From the NCBI GenBank assembly GCA_037783415.1, contig JAZGTN010000006.1:3782001-3846000 (forward strand): a stretch of 64,000 bases of DNA, written 5' to 3'. Source of the stretch: Leptasterias polaris. Lineage: Eukaryota; Echinodermata; Asteroidea; Forcipulatida; Asteriidae. The notes under the pieces are model-generated. The model had not been told where the DNA came from, ran no database searches, and saw nothing but the letters and a program-made list of their open reading frames with translations. Positions 30,957-42,715 of the stretch are shown in pieces (position 1 is the first letter of the stretch; each line of letters starts with the position of its first letter). A program made the translations under genes and the position numbers.

Positions 30957-32220
30957 TTCTTACGCTCTGGGCCGACAAAATAAGGTTATTTGGAAGGTTT
31001 TGTGTTCTGTAATTGGAAGGGTACGCCCAGTACCCTATACGCTTCGTTGGAATACGTCAATACTTCGTTTGATTACTTGAAATGTCCACTTCCCTGTAGC
31101 TCAGTGGCTCGTCAGTTCCAGCTTGACTTGTTAACAAAAGAATCACAATCATCAACTCGAGATGTACAAAGCGGATACACTCGCCAGTCGATTTTCTTAA
31201 ACAAGTCTATTAGAATGCAGTTGATATTTCTCAGCATCGTGGACGATGATTTCGCTTAATGAGGGACTGAAGTGGTGTCCGAACATTGGTGGAGAGAGGA
31301 GTATTGGTAGCTTTCAGATCGACCGGGGATTAGATCCCAAAAGGAAAGCAACTACCTATTAATTCAATAAGCTATTGGCGTTAAACAAACGATAACTAAA
31401 ATCGTTTGAAGCTTATTTGTATCAAAAGGCTACTCGATCTGACTGAAAATGGGAAATGATGTAAATTGCTATAGATTGAAAGCAGAAAGTACTGCAAAAC
31501 AATAGAATTTTTGAATCAGACGTTATACTGAGCCAAGATTTGTCTCCATCCGAATACAATCACAAACCATCCAACAACTTTGGACGTGAGAGACACAGGG
31601 TTACGAACCGTCTCTAAATAATAATAATATCAATGTATAGTGTGATGGCGGGTGGAATTCACACACAACGCCCCCCAGTACACCCTCTTAATTGCTCCCC
31701 CTATATTTGACAAGATAGAATGACAACAGTTTTGACTTTTATTAGAGATGTTACAGTACCCCCCCCCCCCAAGTCAATACGGCTCTTTGAGAAAGTTTTA
31801 GAGGGACAGCATTGATACGTTTCAAATGCTCAACAAGGATAGGAGTTAATGGTGCACGAACGACAGTCATTCGAGCTATGCCTCCCCTCCCCTTTTAGAG
31901 TCGGGCAATTAGCTATCAAGGATGTAAAGCGCTGGATCCGGAGATGACAAAAGAAAATGGGCATTGGATATTCATTAATCATTCAATCGGTAGGGATAAA
32001 TGATAGGCCTACATAAGCTAGATGCCTTAATCTCTTCGGAGACAAGGTTTCTACCACTAGAACCTTAGTTTCAAGCTCTTTCGTCAATGTTATACCCTGA
32101 TTGATTATTCCCTGTACTGTACGTATCGCTCATTATATTTTACTTCTCTCTACGTTTATTAATTAACAACCTAGTTATTTTGTATAGTAAGTGAATTTAT
32201 TTTTGATTTGTAATAACGAT
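30957..32220. other. non-coding, nothing certain
   Basis: No gene. CCCTGTAGCTCAGTGGCTCG at 31091 resembles a tRNA box A, but I find no box B at the right distance. Confidence 0.45.
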
Positions 32221-32603
32221 TTAAAGGCAAAGTATACCTTTGGTTTTTGGAACCGTTCGATTGTTTTAATCCTATATTATAAATGTAGTGTATACAATAA
32301 AACTAACTTGTACAAAGTTTGCTTCAAAAGGTGGTTGAGTTTTTGAGATATCGCCGAAGAACCCGAGCAAATATGTCCACGCAGAAAAAATAATCCCTAT
32401 ACAGGAATACACAATCGGAGAAACGTTTCTGACAGAAATGCTCCTCAGATTCAAATTTTGGTGCATACAACCTGATATCTGTTACCAAACCACATTACTT
32501 CGAAGCTAAATGATTCCCAAAATGCTTTATACAATCGAAAGCTGCTGCACTTTTACATTATTGCCATTAAAGAGTTTTTACCAAACGTATACATTCCCTT
32601 TCA
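32221..32603. mobile_element. MITE with AAAGGSAAWGTATACSTTTGGT ends
   Basis: TTAAAGGCAAAGTATACC at the left mirrors CGTATACATTCCCTTT at the right. A related, truncated copy is at 44555-44790 (shared CTCAGATTCAAATTTTG and CCAAACCAYATTACTT). A TTAA at the left and TCAA at the right suggest a decayed piggyBac-type duplication. Confidence 0.65.
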
Positions 32604-32650
32604 AAGAAAACTAAAATAAGTCCATTTTTGGTTTAAAGTACCCCATCAGC

Positions 32651-32886
32651 GTTGCTGCTGTATAGGGGTGCACTATAAAGATTGTAACAGCAACAGCAAG
32701 GGTCTGCAGTTGCTGCGGGCGGTATAGGGGTGCACACTGAAGATTGTAACAGCAACAGCAAGGGTCTGCAGTTGCTGCTGTATAGGGGAACACACTGAGT
32801 ATTGTAACAGCAACAGCAAGGGTCTGCAGTTGCTGCTGTATAGGGGTGCACTATAAATATTGTAACAGCAACAGCAAGGGTCTGCA
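32651..32886. repeat. 58/62-bp minisatellite, 4 copies
   Basis: Units start GTTGCTGCTGTATAGGGG and end CAGCAAGGGTCTGCA. Copies are 58, 62, 58 and 58 bp. Within each unit GTTGCTGCTGT and ACAGCAACAGCAA are themselves inverted, so each repeat can fold on its own. Confidence 0.9.
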
Positions 32887-33640
32887 GTTGCGCATTAATC
32901 GTATTGATGTCTTAATTAAGTGAATCTTATTAGTGATTACACATTATTATTATACCTCGGGAAGCCATAAATGAAAAGGTAAGCCAAAAAAGACACTCCC
33001 ACTAAACCGTATAGTGGCAAGGAACGTAAGTGTTCCCCCTCGCTCACAGCTTTATGTAGGGGGAAAATCAATTATTTTAATCCGACGATACTTATTTTCA
33101 ACCTTCACATTTGTTGGGTGGCAGTTGGTTGCTCAGAGTTGTCCTATGTGCCTTGTGGAGATGTTGACCGAGGAGTGCATGTCTCAGAGCAAAACAATGT
33201 TACAGAAATTGCTCCAAAATTTGCACTGTTCTTAAAAAGAAGTAAATTAAAAGGCTAGAATGATATGTATAACTAATAGTGGGCCTGTTAAATAACTTAT
33301 CAGAGAGTAAAACAACAAAAGCAATTCCATGTTAATTATTCTAACTTTACTTAAAGTTATGTTCACATAATTATTCAACTCCGTGCCAGACTCCTCAAAA
33401 TCCATGTGTCGAAAATACGAACATAATCTCAAATGTGTGCATTGCAGTGTTGAGTGCATGTTGGTTTTGACCTTTGACACGGGCACCATGCCACGCCCCC
33501 TTCTGACATTATGTATAGACGGTATACCATGTGAGCATCTAAGAACCAATCATTGTCGCTGAACCTTCTTAACCCCCAGAGTTAGTTACGGGGTTATCAA
33601 GATAGTTTGACATTAACCCCTCCCACTTGCGTGCCACAGG
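32887..33640. other. non-coding, nothing recognised
   Basis: No supported gene. Confidence 0.45.
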
Positions 33641-34374
33641 CAGGGAAGGGGTAGGGCTTCTTGTAACCATTCTAGGCTACCCCACTCGTGACCTCACGCT
33701 CAATTTGGTAATTCTGGTAGAGTCTGATGGACACCATACAGTATGTATAGGGTATCATATTATTCACATAGAATCAGAATGTCACCCCGGGGGACTAACA
33801 AAGCGGCGTCAAGCTACGAGATGGAAGTCTGTGGCTTCTAAATACAACCTGTCTTCTCGCCTCTCCTTCATAAAAGGAGGGGGAAGACAAAAAAGGAATC
33901 CTTCACCTTCTCCGCAGGCACCAACTTGGCCTTTTCATAGCGGAGATTGCGACTAGGTATAAACTGTTGCAATTCAACTTGATCGCCCGCGGCAAATATG
34001 AAAAAGCTCACCGTCCGATCTTACCGTGGTGCGCGCGCTCGGTCGCTCACAGGCTGGGACCCACGATCAACCCCGCACCGCTCATGAAAGTCACTGACCG
34101 CTTTGCAAGTGAAGAGAGTGAACGCTCGCTCGGATTAGCAGAAAAGGAAAAAAATATAACAAAAAACACATCCGAGATTTTCTAAGTAAAACATCGAAAA
34201 TGAAAACACGAGGGGGTGAACGAACTAGAGGTTATACATGCTTGATCGTTAGCCGGGATGGGGCCGAAAGCGGGAAAGATGCCTTTTGAATTTGAGTTGA
34301 AGACCCTGGTATGGCTGCGTGTTACGTATACAGAACCAGGGGTTATACACTGGCGACGGTTTAGCCTAAGGGAC
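33640..34374 (+). promoter_or_regulatory. GC-richer unique stretch, possible promoter or first exon
   Basis: CpG-bearing unique sequence (for example GTGCGCGCGCTCGGTCGC near 34029) within an AT-rich landscape. It ends at a possible donor GGGACAG|GTGGGT (34374/34375), 75 bp before a strong acceptor. Frames of up to 109 codons resemble no known protein. A promoter with non-coding first exon is one possibility; a conserved enhancer is another. Confidence 0.25.
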
Positions 34375-34449
34375 AGGTGGGTGGTTGTAGATGTGGCTTT
34401 TGTCTGCGTGTATGTTTCTATCAGAGTCTGTGTTTTTCTTCCCTTCCAG

Positions 34450-34790
34450 GCATCAGCCGTGGTGCCTCCATGGAGCTCAAAACGCCTCCAAGGAAGTCGC
34501 TATCTCAACCACCAGCAACGGCGAGGAGGCTCAGGCATACACAGCGGACACTCTCATTTCACCAACCCGTAATTTTCACGTCAATGCTCGGTGGTAATTG
34601 GTAGAGGGGACCCTATACACTACGGACAAGCCGTTTTTTTGTCCCCGCGGGAGCATCCGGCGCGAACCACTAAACGGTGGAGATAACACTGGGGGATATC
34701 TTAAGTTAGCGTTGAAGATCGAAGATCCATCGGGGACGTCGTCATCCTAATCATCTCGCTCCGTGAGAACAAGAGAGAAATAAGAAGACA
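34450..34790 (+). other. candidate exon, possibly 5' UTR
   Basis: The acceptor TTTTTCTTCCCTTCCAG (AG at about 34448-34449) has a long pyrimidine tract. The donor AAGAAGACAG|GTGAGTCTC at about 34790/34791 is also strong. The 341 bases between are GC-richer than their flanks. An ATG at 34471 opens 44 codons (beginning MELKTPPRKSLSQPPATARR) that end in TAA well before the donor. The exon would therefore be mostly untranslated, with an upstream ORF, or belong to a non-coding RNA. Nothing downstream in the window can be joined to it with confidence. Confidence 0.3.
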
Positions 34791-35508
34791 GGTGAGTCTC
34801 TCTCTGGTTCAATCACTCTTGATGAAGAAGAGAGAAGAAACAAAAATCCATCCTGACCGTAATTATTAGCGCATTGATTTCGTTGTAGCACACTGGAACA
34901 ATGCGAAGACGAAAATACTGTAGATCAAACTTGTGCAAGTTCCGATCAACTCCGTGAGCGGAAATTTGTTTCAATGAAAAAAGTTTATCAGTTGAAATTA
35001 TTTGTTTGTTTAAATAAAAGATAAACGAGGAGTGACAAAATACTGCTACGTAATGATCTTATTAAAGATAATATAACTGAAAAAGGGATTGGGATAAACA
35101 TGAGAGTTAAAAAATGTGCGTATTATTACCGCCATTTAAAAACTGACAAAACACACAAGCAAGGGCATTGTAAAACAACTAATTAAAATGGAACGACCGC
35201 AAGGTTGTAACTATTAATAGCCTAATCATTACATAATCGTCAAGAATTACCAGCAAATTTTAAATGGTATTGATTTTTTCGCGCGTACAAGTTTACAGAT
35301 ATCAGTTGCATTGGTGCTACTTTTACAAAGGTAAAGTGGATCTTGTCGGGTGTGTTAAGTGATTGATGAACACAGGCTAGGCCTATGTAAATTATCATCA
35401 CCAGCACAGCAGACGTAAAAGTGAAGCAAATCATATTAATCACCATTGGCTGTGTATAAATCGGGGCTCCAGACTGGACCCACTTGTTGATCAGTTATCA
35501 GTGTACTG

Positions 35509-35682
35509 TTAGCCATCATTCAGACCATAAGGTAAACCGCCTCTTTCGTCACACTGTGCTGTGTTCATGATGTCCCTTGATGCCCGGTACAGGCTGTTGT
35601 CAAACCCCAATTCGACAGGCCACTGAAGAGGGGGCGTGCAAACCGTGAAGATCCACTGCCGAGGGGGCGTCAGACGTAAGTT
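35509..35682 (-). CDS. candidate terminal coding exon, unknown protein
   Basis: On the minus strand a strong acceptor (TTTTTGTCTGCTTATTTTCAG) is followed by an open frame of 57 codons ending in TAA at 35509-35511. It starts NLRLTPPRQWIFTVCTPPLQ and ends with DERGGLPYGLNDG. Composition (Trp, Pro, Asp, Arg) is unlike the AT-driven chance frames elsewhere in the window. No domain is recognised and no upstream exon has been found on the minus strand, so this may be a chance frame in conserved non-coding DNA. Confidence 0.25.
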   Translation of the reverse strand, partial: NLRLTPPRQWIFTVCTPPLQWPVELGFDNSLYRASRDIMNTAQCDERGGLPYGLNDG

Positions 35683-38184
35683 CTGAAAATAAGCAGACAA
35701 AAATGTCCAGTCATGTTAACATTAATTTTTACTGAATCACATAACCCTGAGGAATAACGAGGAACTTGTCAAGTAAAATCTACTTGGTCTGAATGTACAT
35801 TGATGTATAGGCTACAACTACAGTGTCATTAAATGTTAGTGTTAGATTTAGAAAATGAGCCTAAGCGTGCATGGATACTCGCGTACAGATACATTGGTAC
35901 AGTGCTCTTTGGCAAAGTAACTCATGCACTACCGACCCGATGGACGATCTGATCAAGTCAAAAATTAAAATAAATTTAAACAATTGATCGATATTCCATT
36001 CGGCCTCAACCTCGGATTGTATCAGATTCCATCGCCGAAAAGGAAATACGATGGACGTTTTCCCGAAAGGCAAAGCAGATGATGTGATAAAGTTAATCCA
36101 GAATCATCCGTACACGATCATTACAAGGCTTACAACATTTCCGAACACGCTGCCATCCTTGTCGGTTAGATTTAAGCCAGTTTAAAGCGGATTAAGGCAG
36201 ATTACCGAGAGATGAACAAAATCACCCCGAAATGAACAATCAAAATCTCAGGTCGCTGGTTCAGACCACCAAGACAAGAAGACTCTCTTGCCATTTTGTT
36301 TTTGTGTGTTTGAGTGGACATGAATGAATGCCTTTGAAGTTTGTCAGATTTCCCGCGGGGCCTAGGAGTTTGTATAGCCCCTGCTTTATATCTGGACAAT
36401 AACCAATTCAATCTTTACCTTTTGGACCATGCTCAGATTTTAAACTCTCAATTGTCATTCACGGTTTTAATCAGAGACACTTCAGGGAGAAATTAAAAAT
36501 GTACAGTCCATGGCTAACCCTCGACGACTTATCGAGATGTGCCTGGAGAAGAATTTGATGGTGGTTTGGATTTCCTTTACATACAAAATAATGTACAATG
36601 CGCTTTTTTTTGCAAACCTACAGAAGTGTCAATTTTTGTAACAAATAGGACTACTAACAAATAAACAACAAAAACTTCCCCAAAAGAGTTCAAATAAGAC
36701 ATTATCAGACTTACTCCTCAATGACGATTGCGTAATCCGGAAAGGAAGTTCATTTTTCTGTTCATTGAAAGATTAATGAATGTAATAATTTTAATTTGTT
36801 TGTTTACAAAAGCCGGATCAGAGCTATTTGATACTATATTGACTTCTCAGCTAATCTGTTTATTTTATGAATCAAAATAAGGAGCTGAAAAGCAGTTGGG
36901 CCTACATTTAATAATTAGGAATGTTTTGGCAAATAACTGTCACGCCATTAGGTTGGTTGCGATTGCAAAATATACTTACGTAAAACTGTACAACTGGAAA
37001 ATATCACCAAGCACATTATAATAACTTACCTTACCAGTAATTGGCAGGTCTACATTCCGAAGAAGTTGGCTAAAAGAACTTCACATTTGGAGAAAATCAC
37101 ATTAAAAAATAAAGTGATAAAATCAAACATTTAAAAGACCGAAACGTTCTAAAGACAGATTGATAATGATACAATAATCGCTGTCACCAAGTTCAATGAC
37201 ATTAATAATTTTCTACTTTTAACTCACAATGTAAGCCCTTTTATATAAACGCGAAATTTTGTCTGTGCGATCGGGAGAAATCGATGAAACTGCCTTCCAG
37301 ACGTTTTCGTCCCTTCAACGATCAAAACTTTCGCCGTGTTCATGAGCTACAGTTAACCTGTGTATATAGACTTGTGTTTGTTATCAAGTTGAATTGAACA
37401 CGATTGTTTCCTGTTTTTTACCATTCTGGTGAAATTTGATGCCTGAATGGATATATCATAATTATGTTGGTTGGTTTTGCAACTTTATCGGAATGAATGA
37501 ACGAGCGAACGAGGTCCATATAGATTTCGACTACATCAATACTGTGGTATTATTCGGGTATCTTAAAAAACCGTTTTCTTACCGCTGTGATTGAGCGTGT
37601 GACTGAACTTCAATCTAACATAACTCACTTTCAAGAACCCCATAAAAAAGAGAGAATCCATGAATGGTGAACTATTAAAAAAAAAAAAAAATCTATAGGG
37701 CCTAAACTAATTAAATATGTTTATTACAATAGTCTGTTCCACTGAAAGTGGTCTGAAGTCTTTAAAAAGAAATTCTTCACAATTGACGTATTTGCGATAT
37801 TTTAAAATCCATGAAAAGTTTATTTCAGTTCTTTGGTTGTGTTTTTAGTGCAGTTTCAGTGTTAGATTTTACGGGTTTCTCAATCACTTGAAATGGAGCA
37901 TTCTGCTAAATTTATTAATTGTATTATATTTGGTTCTAATGGCATGATTAAATCTTCTTATTTTAAATTCTTTTAATAATCTGATTTATTCTGAATGGAG
38001 TTTGTTTATTGAAGACACTGTAAAAACACAAACAGGATTTCCTAAATGTTATCAATTAGAAACGGAACATTCGGTTGGGTTGATTGTATTTTCTCTCAAA
38101 TATTTTCCACCCCAAATAATGCAATCAACATTTTTAATAAAGCATGGACAGTGTGTTGCCTTAAAGCAAATTCCGTTACACAGC
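35683..38184. other. non-coding, nothing recognised
   Basis: Unique AT-rich DNA without a recognisable repeat or gene. An A13 run is at about 37678-37690. Confidence 0.5.
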
Positions 38185-38640
38185 AATACAAAATAATAAA
38201 AATAATAATAATAAATCATTTGTAGAGCGCAGAAACTATGTTTATATATTCTACTGCGCTTCAAGAGCTCTTAGATGCTATACCACTACACAATGCTATA
38301 CAATTCAAAGCATGAACATAATATAATTAAATCTATGTTTAAAACAAATAGGTTTTTACTTTAAATTTAAAGCCATCTAATGATTGAGACTTTCTAATGT
38401 CCACAGGTAGCTTATTCCATAATCTAGGAGCTGCACAAAGAAATGATCGATCACCTAAGGTTACTTTTGTTCTAATTTGGGGGATCTTCAATGCCAATGT
38501 GTCTTGTGTACTACGAAGATTATGACCATGGGTTTGAGATTTAAAATCCAATAATTCAGTAATATAACTAGGAGCTTGACCATTAAGCGCTTTATAAACT
38601 ATCATTAACATCTTAAATTCAAAACACAAAAACACACTCC
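38185..38640 (-). mobile_element. 5'-truncated non-LTR retrotransposon (LINE) 3' end
   Basis: On the minus strand, 38614-38339 encodes the C-terminal tail of a LINE reverse transcriptase polyprotein: MLMIVYKALNGQAPSYITEL, then GDRSFLCAAPRLWNKLP, and FKVKTYLF before the stop. This KALNG-AP-Y, LWN-LP and F-K-KTYLF signature is the region after the reverse transcriptase domain in the Jockey/CR1/L2/Rex1 group. The catalytic domains are missing, so the copy is dead on arrival. The 3' UTR carries a GAGCTCTTGAAGCGCAGTAG dyad, and the (TTATTA)n tail is seen on the plus strand at about 38190-38216. The reading frame is intact, so insertion is fairly recent. Confidence 0.85.
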
Positions 38641-38849
38641 AAAAAAACCACGAGTGTTATTGAACGATATTTTTCCAAACATCAAATAATCTTAGAAGTC
38701 TATTAAAACAAGAAGTCGATAACAGAATTCATTCTCATCATACCGGTACAAAATTGACTTAAAATCATTTCCATTATTGCAAGACACAGATTCAATGCAA
38801 TGTTCAATCAAGTTTTGTCATTTCAATTTCCCCCCTGAAAACCAACGGG

Positions 38850-39000
38850 TTCGTTGGTATTACTCCAGCGAGGCTCACCACCGGTTACCCGGGCGTTCCG
38901 TGTGCTCAGGCCCGTAGGGGGGGGGGGGGGGGGGGGGGGGGGGTTTGGCTTCACGAAGCCTCGCTCGGAGGTATAACCCTTCTTAAACCCACTCTGGATT
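38850..39000. repeat. G27 homopolymer between inverted arms
   Basis: An uninterrupted G run lies at 38917-38943. On either side, GGTATTACTCCAGCGAGGCT (left) and GCCTCGCTCGGAGGTATAACC (right) form an inverted pair, so this is probably a foldback element with a G-tract core. Confidence 0.65.
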
Positions 39001-42000
39001 TCCTCTCGGTAAATCTGGTTGATTTTTGCTCGTTACTTCAAGATCAACTTATTGTCAAGTAGTGACAGTCTTCAAGATAGTGACAGTTAAATTCAAAGAT
39101 GTGATCCATATTGTCACCAAGCAAAAACCGGGGAAAAAACCGAAATTGGTTGACACACGGGATAAGTAAAGACATTATAGTCTTACCATGCACTAATGTA
39201 CTGAAATTCATGGAATACATAAGTTTTGAATAACTGTGTTCTTTTTGTGTGTAGCCCTCCTCGGCATGGTTGAAACACAGAAGAAGATTATTATAATAAT
39301 AGGACATTACTTTGTTCTTATTTTCTAAATGCCATTTGGGGATTCGGGTGGCAAATTAGAAAACGAAGATTGGAATTCCGAGAATCAGAACACAGTGAAT
39401 CAACTTCTATAGCTTATAAATAAAGGTTTCTTTGTAATTTGATCACGGAACTTGTGTTACACATTTTTTTAATCGATGAATCGTTTTCTCCAAGGTGATT
39501 CTTACCTGGTTAAACTCACATGACATGCAAATGCAAGGATATAGTCTTACATTTGACACTTAGTTGCTGCTGTTTCGTTGCTATTTCAATTTGTCTCAAT
39601 TACAACTCATGTTTTTTTAAACAAATGGAAAACATCTTGTATAAAATCAGCTTTGAAAGTAAATCCAGTTAATTCGCGCATAATCGAACAAGACACGCTT
39701 GTCTCGATTTGTGATACACAAATGTGCGAATAAACTATGTAGTTGTTTGAGATTTTCAATGCGACAGTTATCATGGAAGTAAATACCTTAACGGCATGCA
39801 TGTCCGCCAGGGAAACACGCACCCGCGACAGGGCCGCGTTTTGCCCCTACCAAGTTCGGGGCGTCCACCCCGGACGTCGTAGTTTTCTGCACTTTCCAAA
39901 TAATGTACACCGGAGACATGCATATCATCTAAAAATATCCAACCAAACATACTTCGGGAATTGTTATCTTTTTCTCTGCTTTTATTCTGTTTGTTGCAAT
40001 GATGTACAATAGGATTTTTCCAAGCTGTTTATTTGCGTGGTTTTAGGTTTGGGAGTATGTGTTCATGGGGGAACATTTTGTAGTTAATGTTCGGTTGAAT
40101 GTTCGGTTGAACCTCCCGGTACTTCGACGGCACAAGTACCGTCCCATAATTTATATGTAACTTGTTCATATTTTTTACTCAATTCAAATATTTATCGTCA
40201 GGTTAACATAAGGCTGAAATACATCGATTCATCTGATCAAATTCTTGTACATTTTTGTTCACTTGAAGCTTAACAATTTGGATGAAAACGCTAGAAATTT
40301 GTCAAGAACGCTTAGGGTCTTTATGTAATAACGTTGAAGTCTGTTTTGAAGAAAAATTGTAAATAAATAAATAAATATAAACCCAAACCATGCTGCAGGC
40401 TTGGGATTACTTAAAATAAAACTAAACATTCGGTGTGAAAGGGGAAAACGTAACAAGTGGCATTTCTGATTCGGAAACACCCATGAATCTGTATTAGATT
40501 CCATACCCGTGTAAAAATAAAACATGTTTTAGGAGCAAAAATATTACACGCGTGTCGACTCTGGTGGGGAGGGCACATACACCGAGCACTGTGTAAGACC
40601 TAGTGTCATGTGATTAATTGAATGGACGGACCGAAGGCACTTGTCTACTCTCAAGTTATGACATTGGAAAATTTTCGATACCTGATTCGGTATTATAGTG
40701 ATTGTGACAAACATTCAGTTTTGCACCGGCCGTACATCATTTTTAAAATCTGTTTTAACTTTCTGGTTCCAAAACCGCAAAGTCAAAATCATCAAATCGC
40801 AATTTTTCCATATTATGATTTTTTTAATATCTCTCTTTCCTTATTTTCATACATGGAAAATGGAGTTATGAGTGATTTTTAAAATTAAATTTTGGTGTAA
40901 GAGAAAGAGGCGGGTAAATCGATACAGTCAACCCTCTCCGGTGACAGTTACATGATCGGGTGTTAGCTCCGGGCGCAGCTGACTGTCGTGCCGTCCGTAT
41001 GCTCAACTGCAAACATTTCAACCAGCAATCCCGCGCTCTTGTTTTTACGCAGCATATTAAAAAACATGGCGATTATTAGTGAGAACATGAATACAAAAAC
41101 TATACTCTGGAACCTAATTTTGCATCACCTTTGTGTCGGTTTGGGTCTTCAATAGAAAACTGTATAATGATACATTATTTTTTATTGTCAGAGTACATTC
41201 ATGGATTCTCACAAGTTGAATCAACCAGCAAGCATTCCATGGTTGCTACATTTTTTTTTAGAGAAAACCCCCTCACAAAAAACACGCAAATATTGGCCTA
41301 TGTTTGGAAAGAGATTTGATGGGGACACGTTCCCATGTGCTTATTTCGGCAATCGGAATAAGAAATCAAGTGTTAGGAATAATCTTCTCGCACACGACAT
41401 CATTTTAGATTAACTAATTTATAAAATTGGAGTAAACAAATTGACAAGCACCCACATTCTAACAACCTGTTACACTTTTTAGTTTAAGACGCTTTTTCAG
41501 AGGAAAAACTGAGGGGATGGTAGGCCCTATACCTGTGGTTCAAAACCAAACTAGGCCTATGTAATCAACTTACTCTCCCATATTATGTATAGTTTATGTA
41601 GTTGTGAAAGTCAGAGTTGGTTTGTTGCACTTTTAGGCTAATGTTTGTTTTTTATTTAAATTGTTTAGTTTTTGTGATTATAAAAAAACCAAAAACACAA
41701 AGAAAACAGAAAACAAAAACTGTGAACGAAATGCATATTTTAAGTGCATAAAAAGCCACTGACAAGGTATTACATGCACGGGAATATTCACGTATCACGG
41801 GTATGTAATGTATAGCTTTTCTGATCAGGATAACTCTTGAACACCCACCCCTCCCATGAAGCTTCCCTGAATAACCGTTTTCTTTGAAATCACTTCACAG
41901 CTTTCTGCAGAACTGTAATGATAATTGTACTAAACTAAAATTATTGTTACTTTGGCTTTATGAAAAGTTTTTAATGTAAAAGTATAACTACTAGGCCTAT

Positions 42001-42479
42001 ACCCCCCTTTTCGAGCAGAGGGAAAGACCCTACAAAATAACAGTTTTTGATATTTTAATAATCATCTGATCTTAATGTTAAATATTTGAAAGCGATACTT
42101 TCAACAGGATGAGACCATTTCAAACATTGTTAAAAAAGAAAAAATATATACAAAATGAAAAACCCAAGACAAAGAAGAAATAAAAGAAACTCTTATGAAA
42201 TCCAACATTTTCGTCTAATCTTTTGACGACGCCCTTTAGAACGTGTAGATTTCTTTATCTGTGTCTTATTTTGATAGTGTTGTTAAATGAGTCGATTATC
42301 GTAGAGGTAGCTGAAGTTTCTTCTGTTCATAATGATGGACAGAGGTTATGAAATAGTCACTAGAATGTGTCGCTTAGTTTATGACTTTACTCCCCTTACT
42401 GACAATTAAACAAGTGCCGTTCATTATTATTATGCATAGAAAGGAGACTACTCATGCTTGGACAATGCAGTGGAATCAA
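39001..42479. other. non-coding, AT-rich
   Basis: No gene or bounded transposon. A small GC-rich patch lies at about 39800-39890 (GACAGGGCCGCGTTTTGCCC). A direct repeat of TGTTCGGTTGAA occurs near 40090. Confidence 0.45.
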
Positions 42480-42715
42480 ACACTGTGGCTGGCATTCCCC
42501 CTCCCTGATTGAAGGCGAAAGTTCAGTGAAGTGAAGGCGCGTCGGCATTTCCTTATAGCCGACGAGCCCAAAACCATAATAACACGCTACAATCTAACAC
42601 CGTCAAGGTTTGTGTTGGGGTTGAGGCTGCGCAAGAGCCCCGGCCCGCCGCCGGCGATCGGTGCAGAATCAGTCCTAGGAGCTGTTTCCTGCGAGGTTAT
42701 TCAACTCAGACTAAT
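42480..42715. promoter_or_regulatory. GC-rich unique island, candidate conserved element
   Basis: CpG-bearing sequence (CCCCGGCCCGCCGCCGGCGATCGG near 42638) isolated in AT-rich DNA. The plus frame of 62 codons is not recognisable. There are no convincing splice sites at both ends. Confidence 0.25.

Noticed and set aside
31080..31330. tRNA or SINE from GTAGCTCAGTGG
   Set aside because: No box B at tRNA spacing.
38339..38635. Stand-alone host gene of 98 codons
   Set aside because: The KALNG, LWNKLP and KTYLF signatures and the (TTA)n tail identify a truncated LINE.
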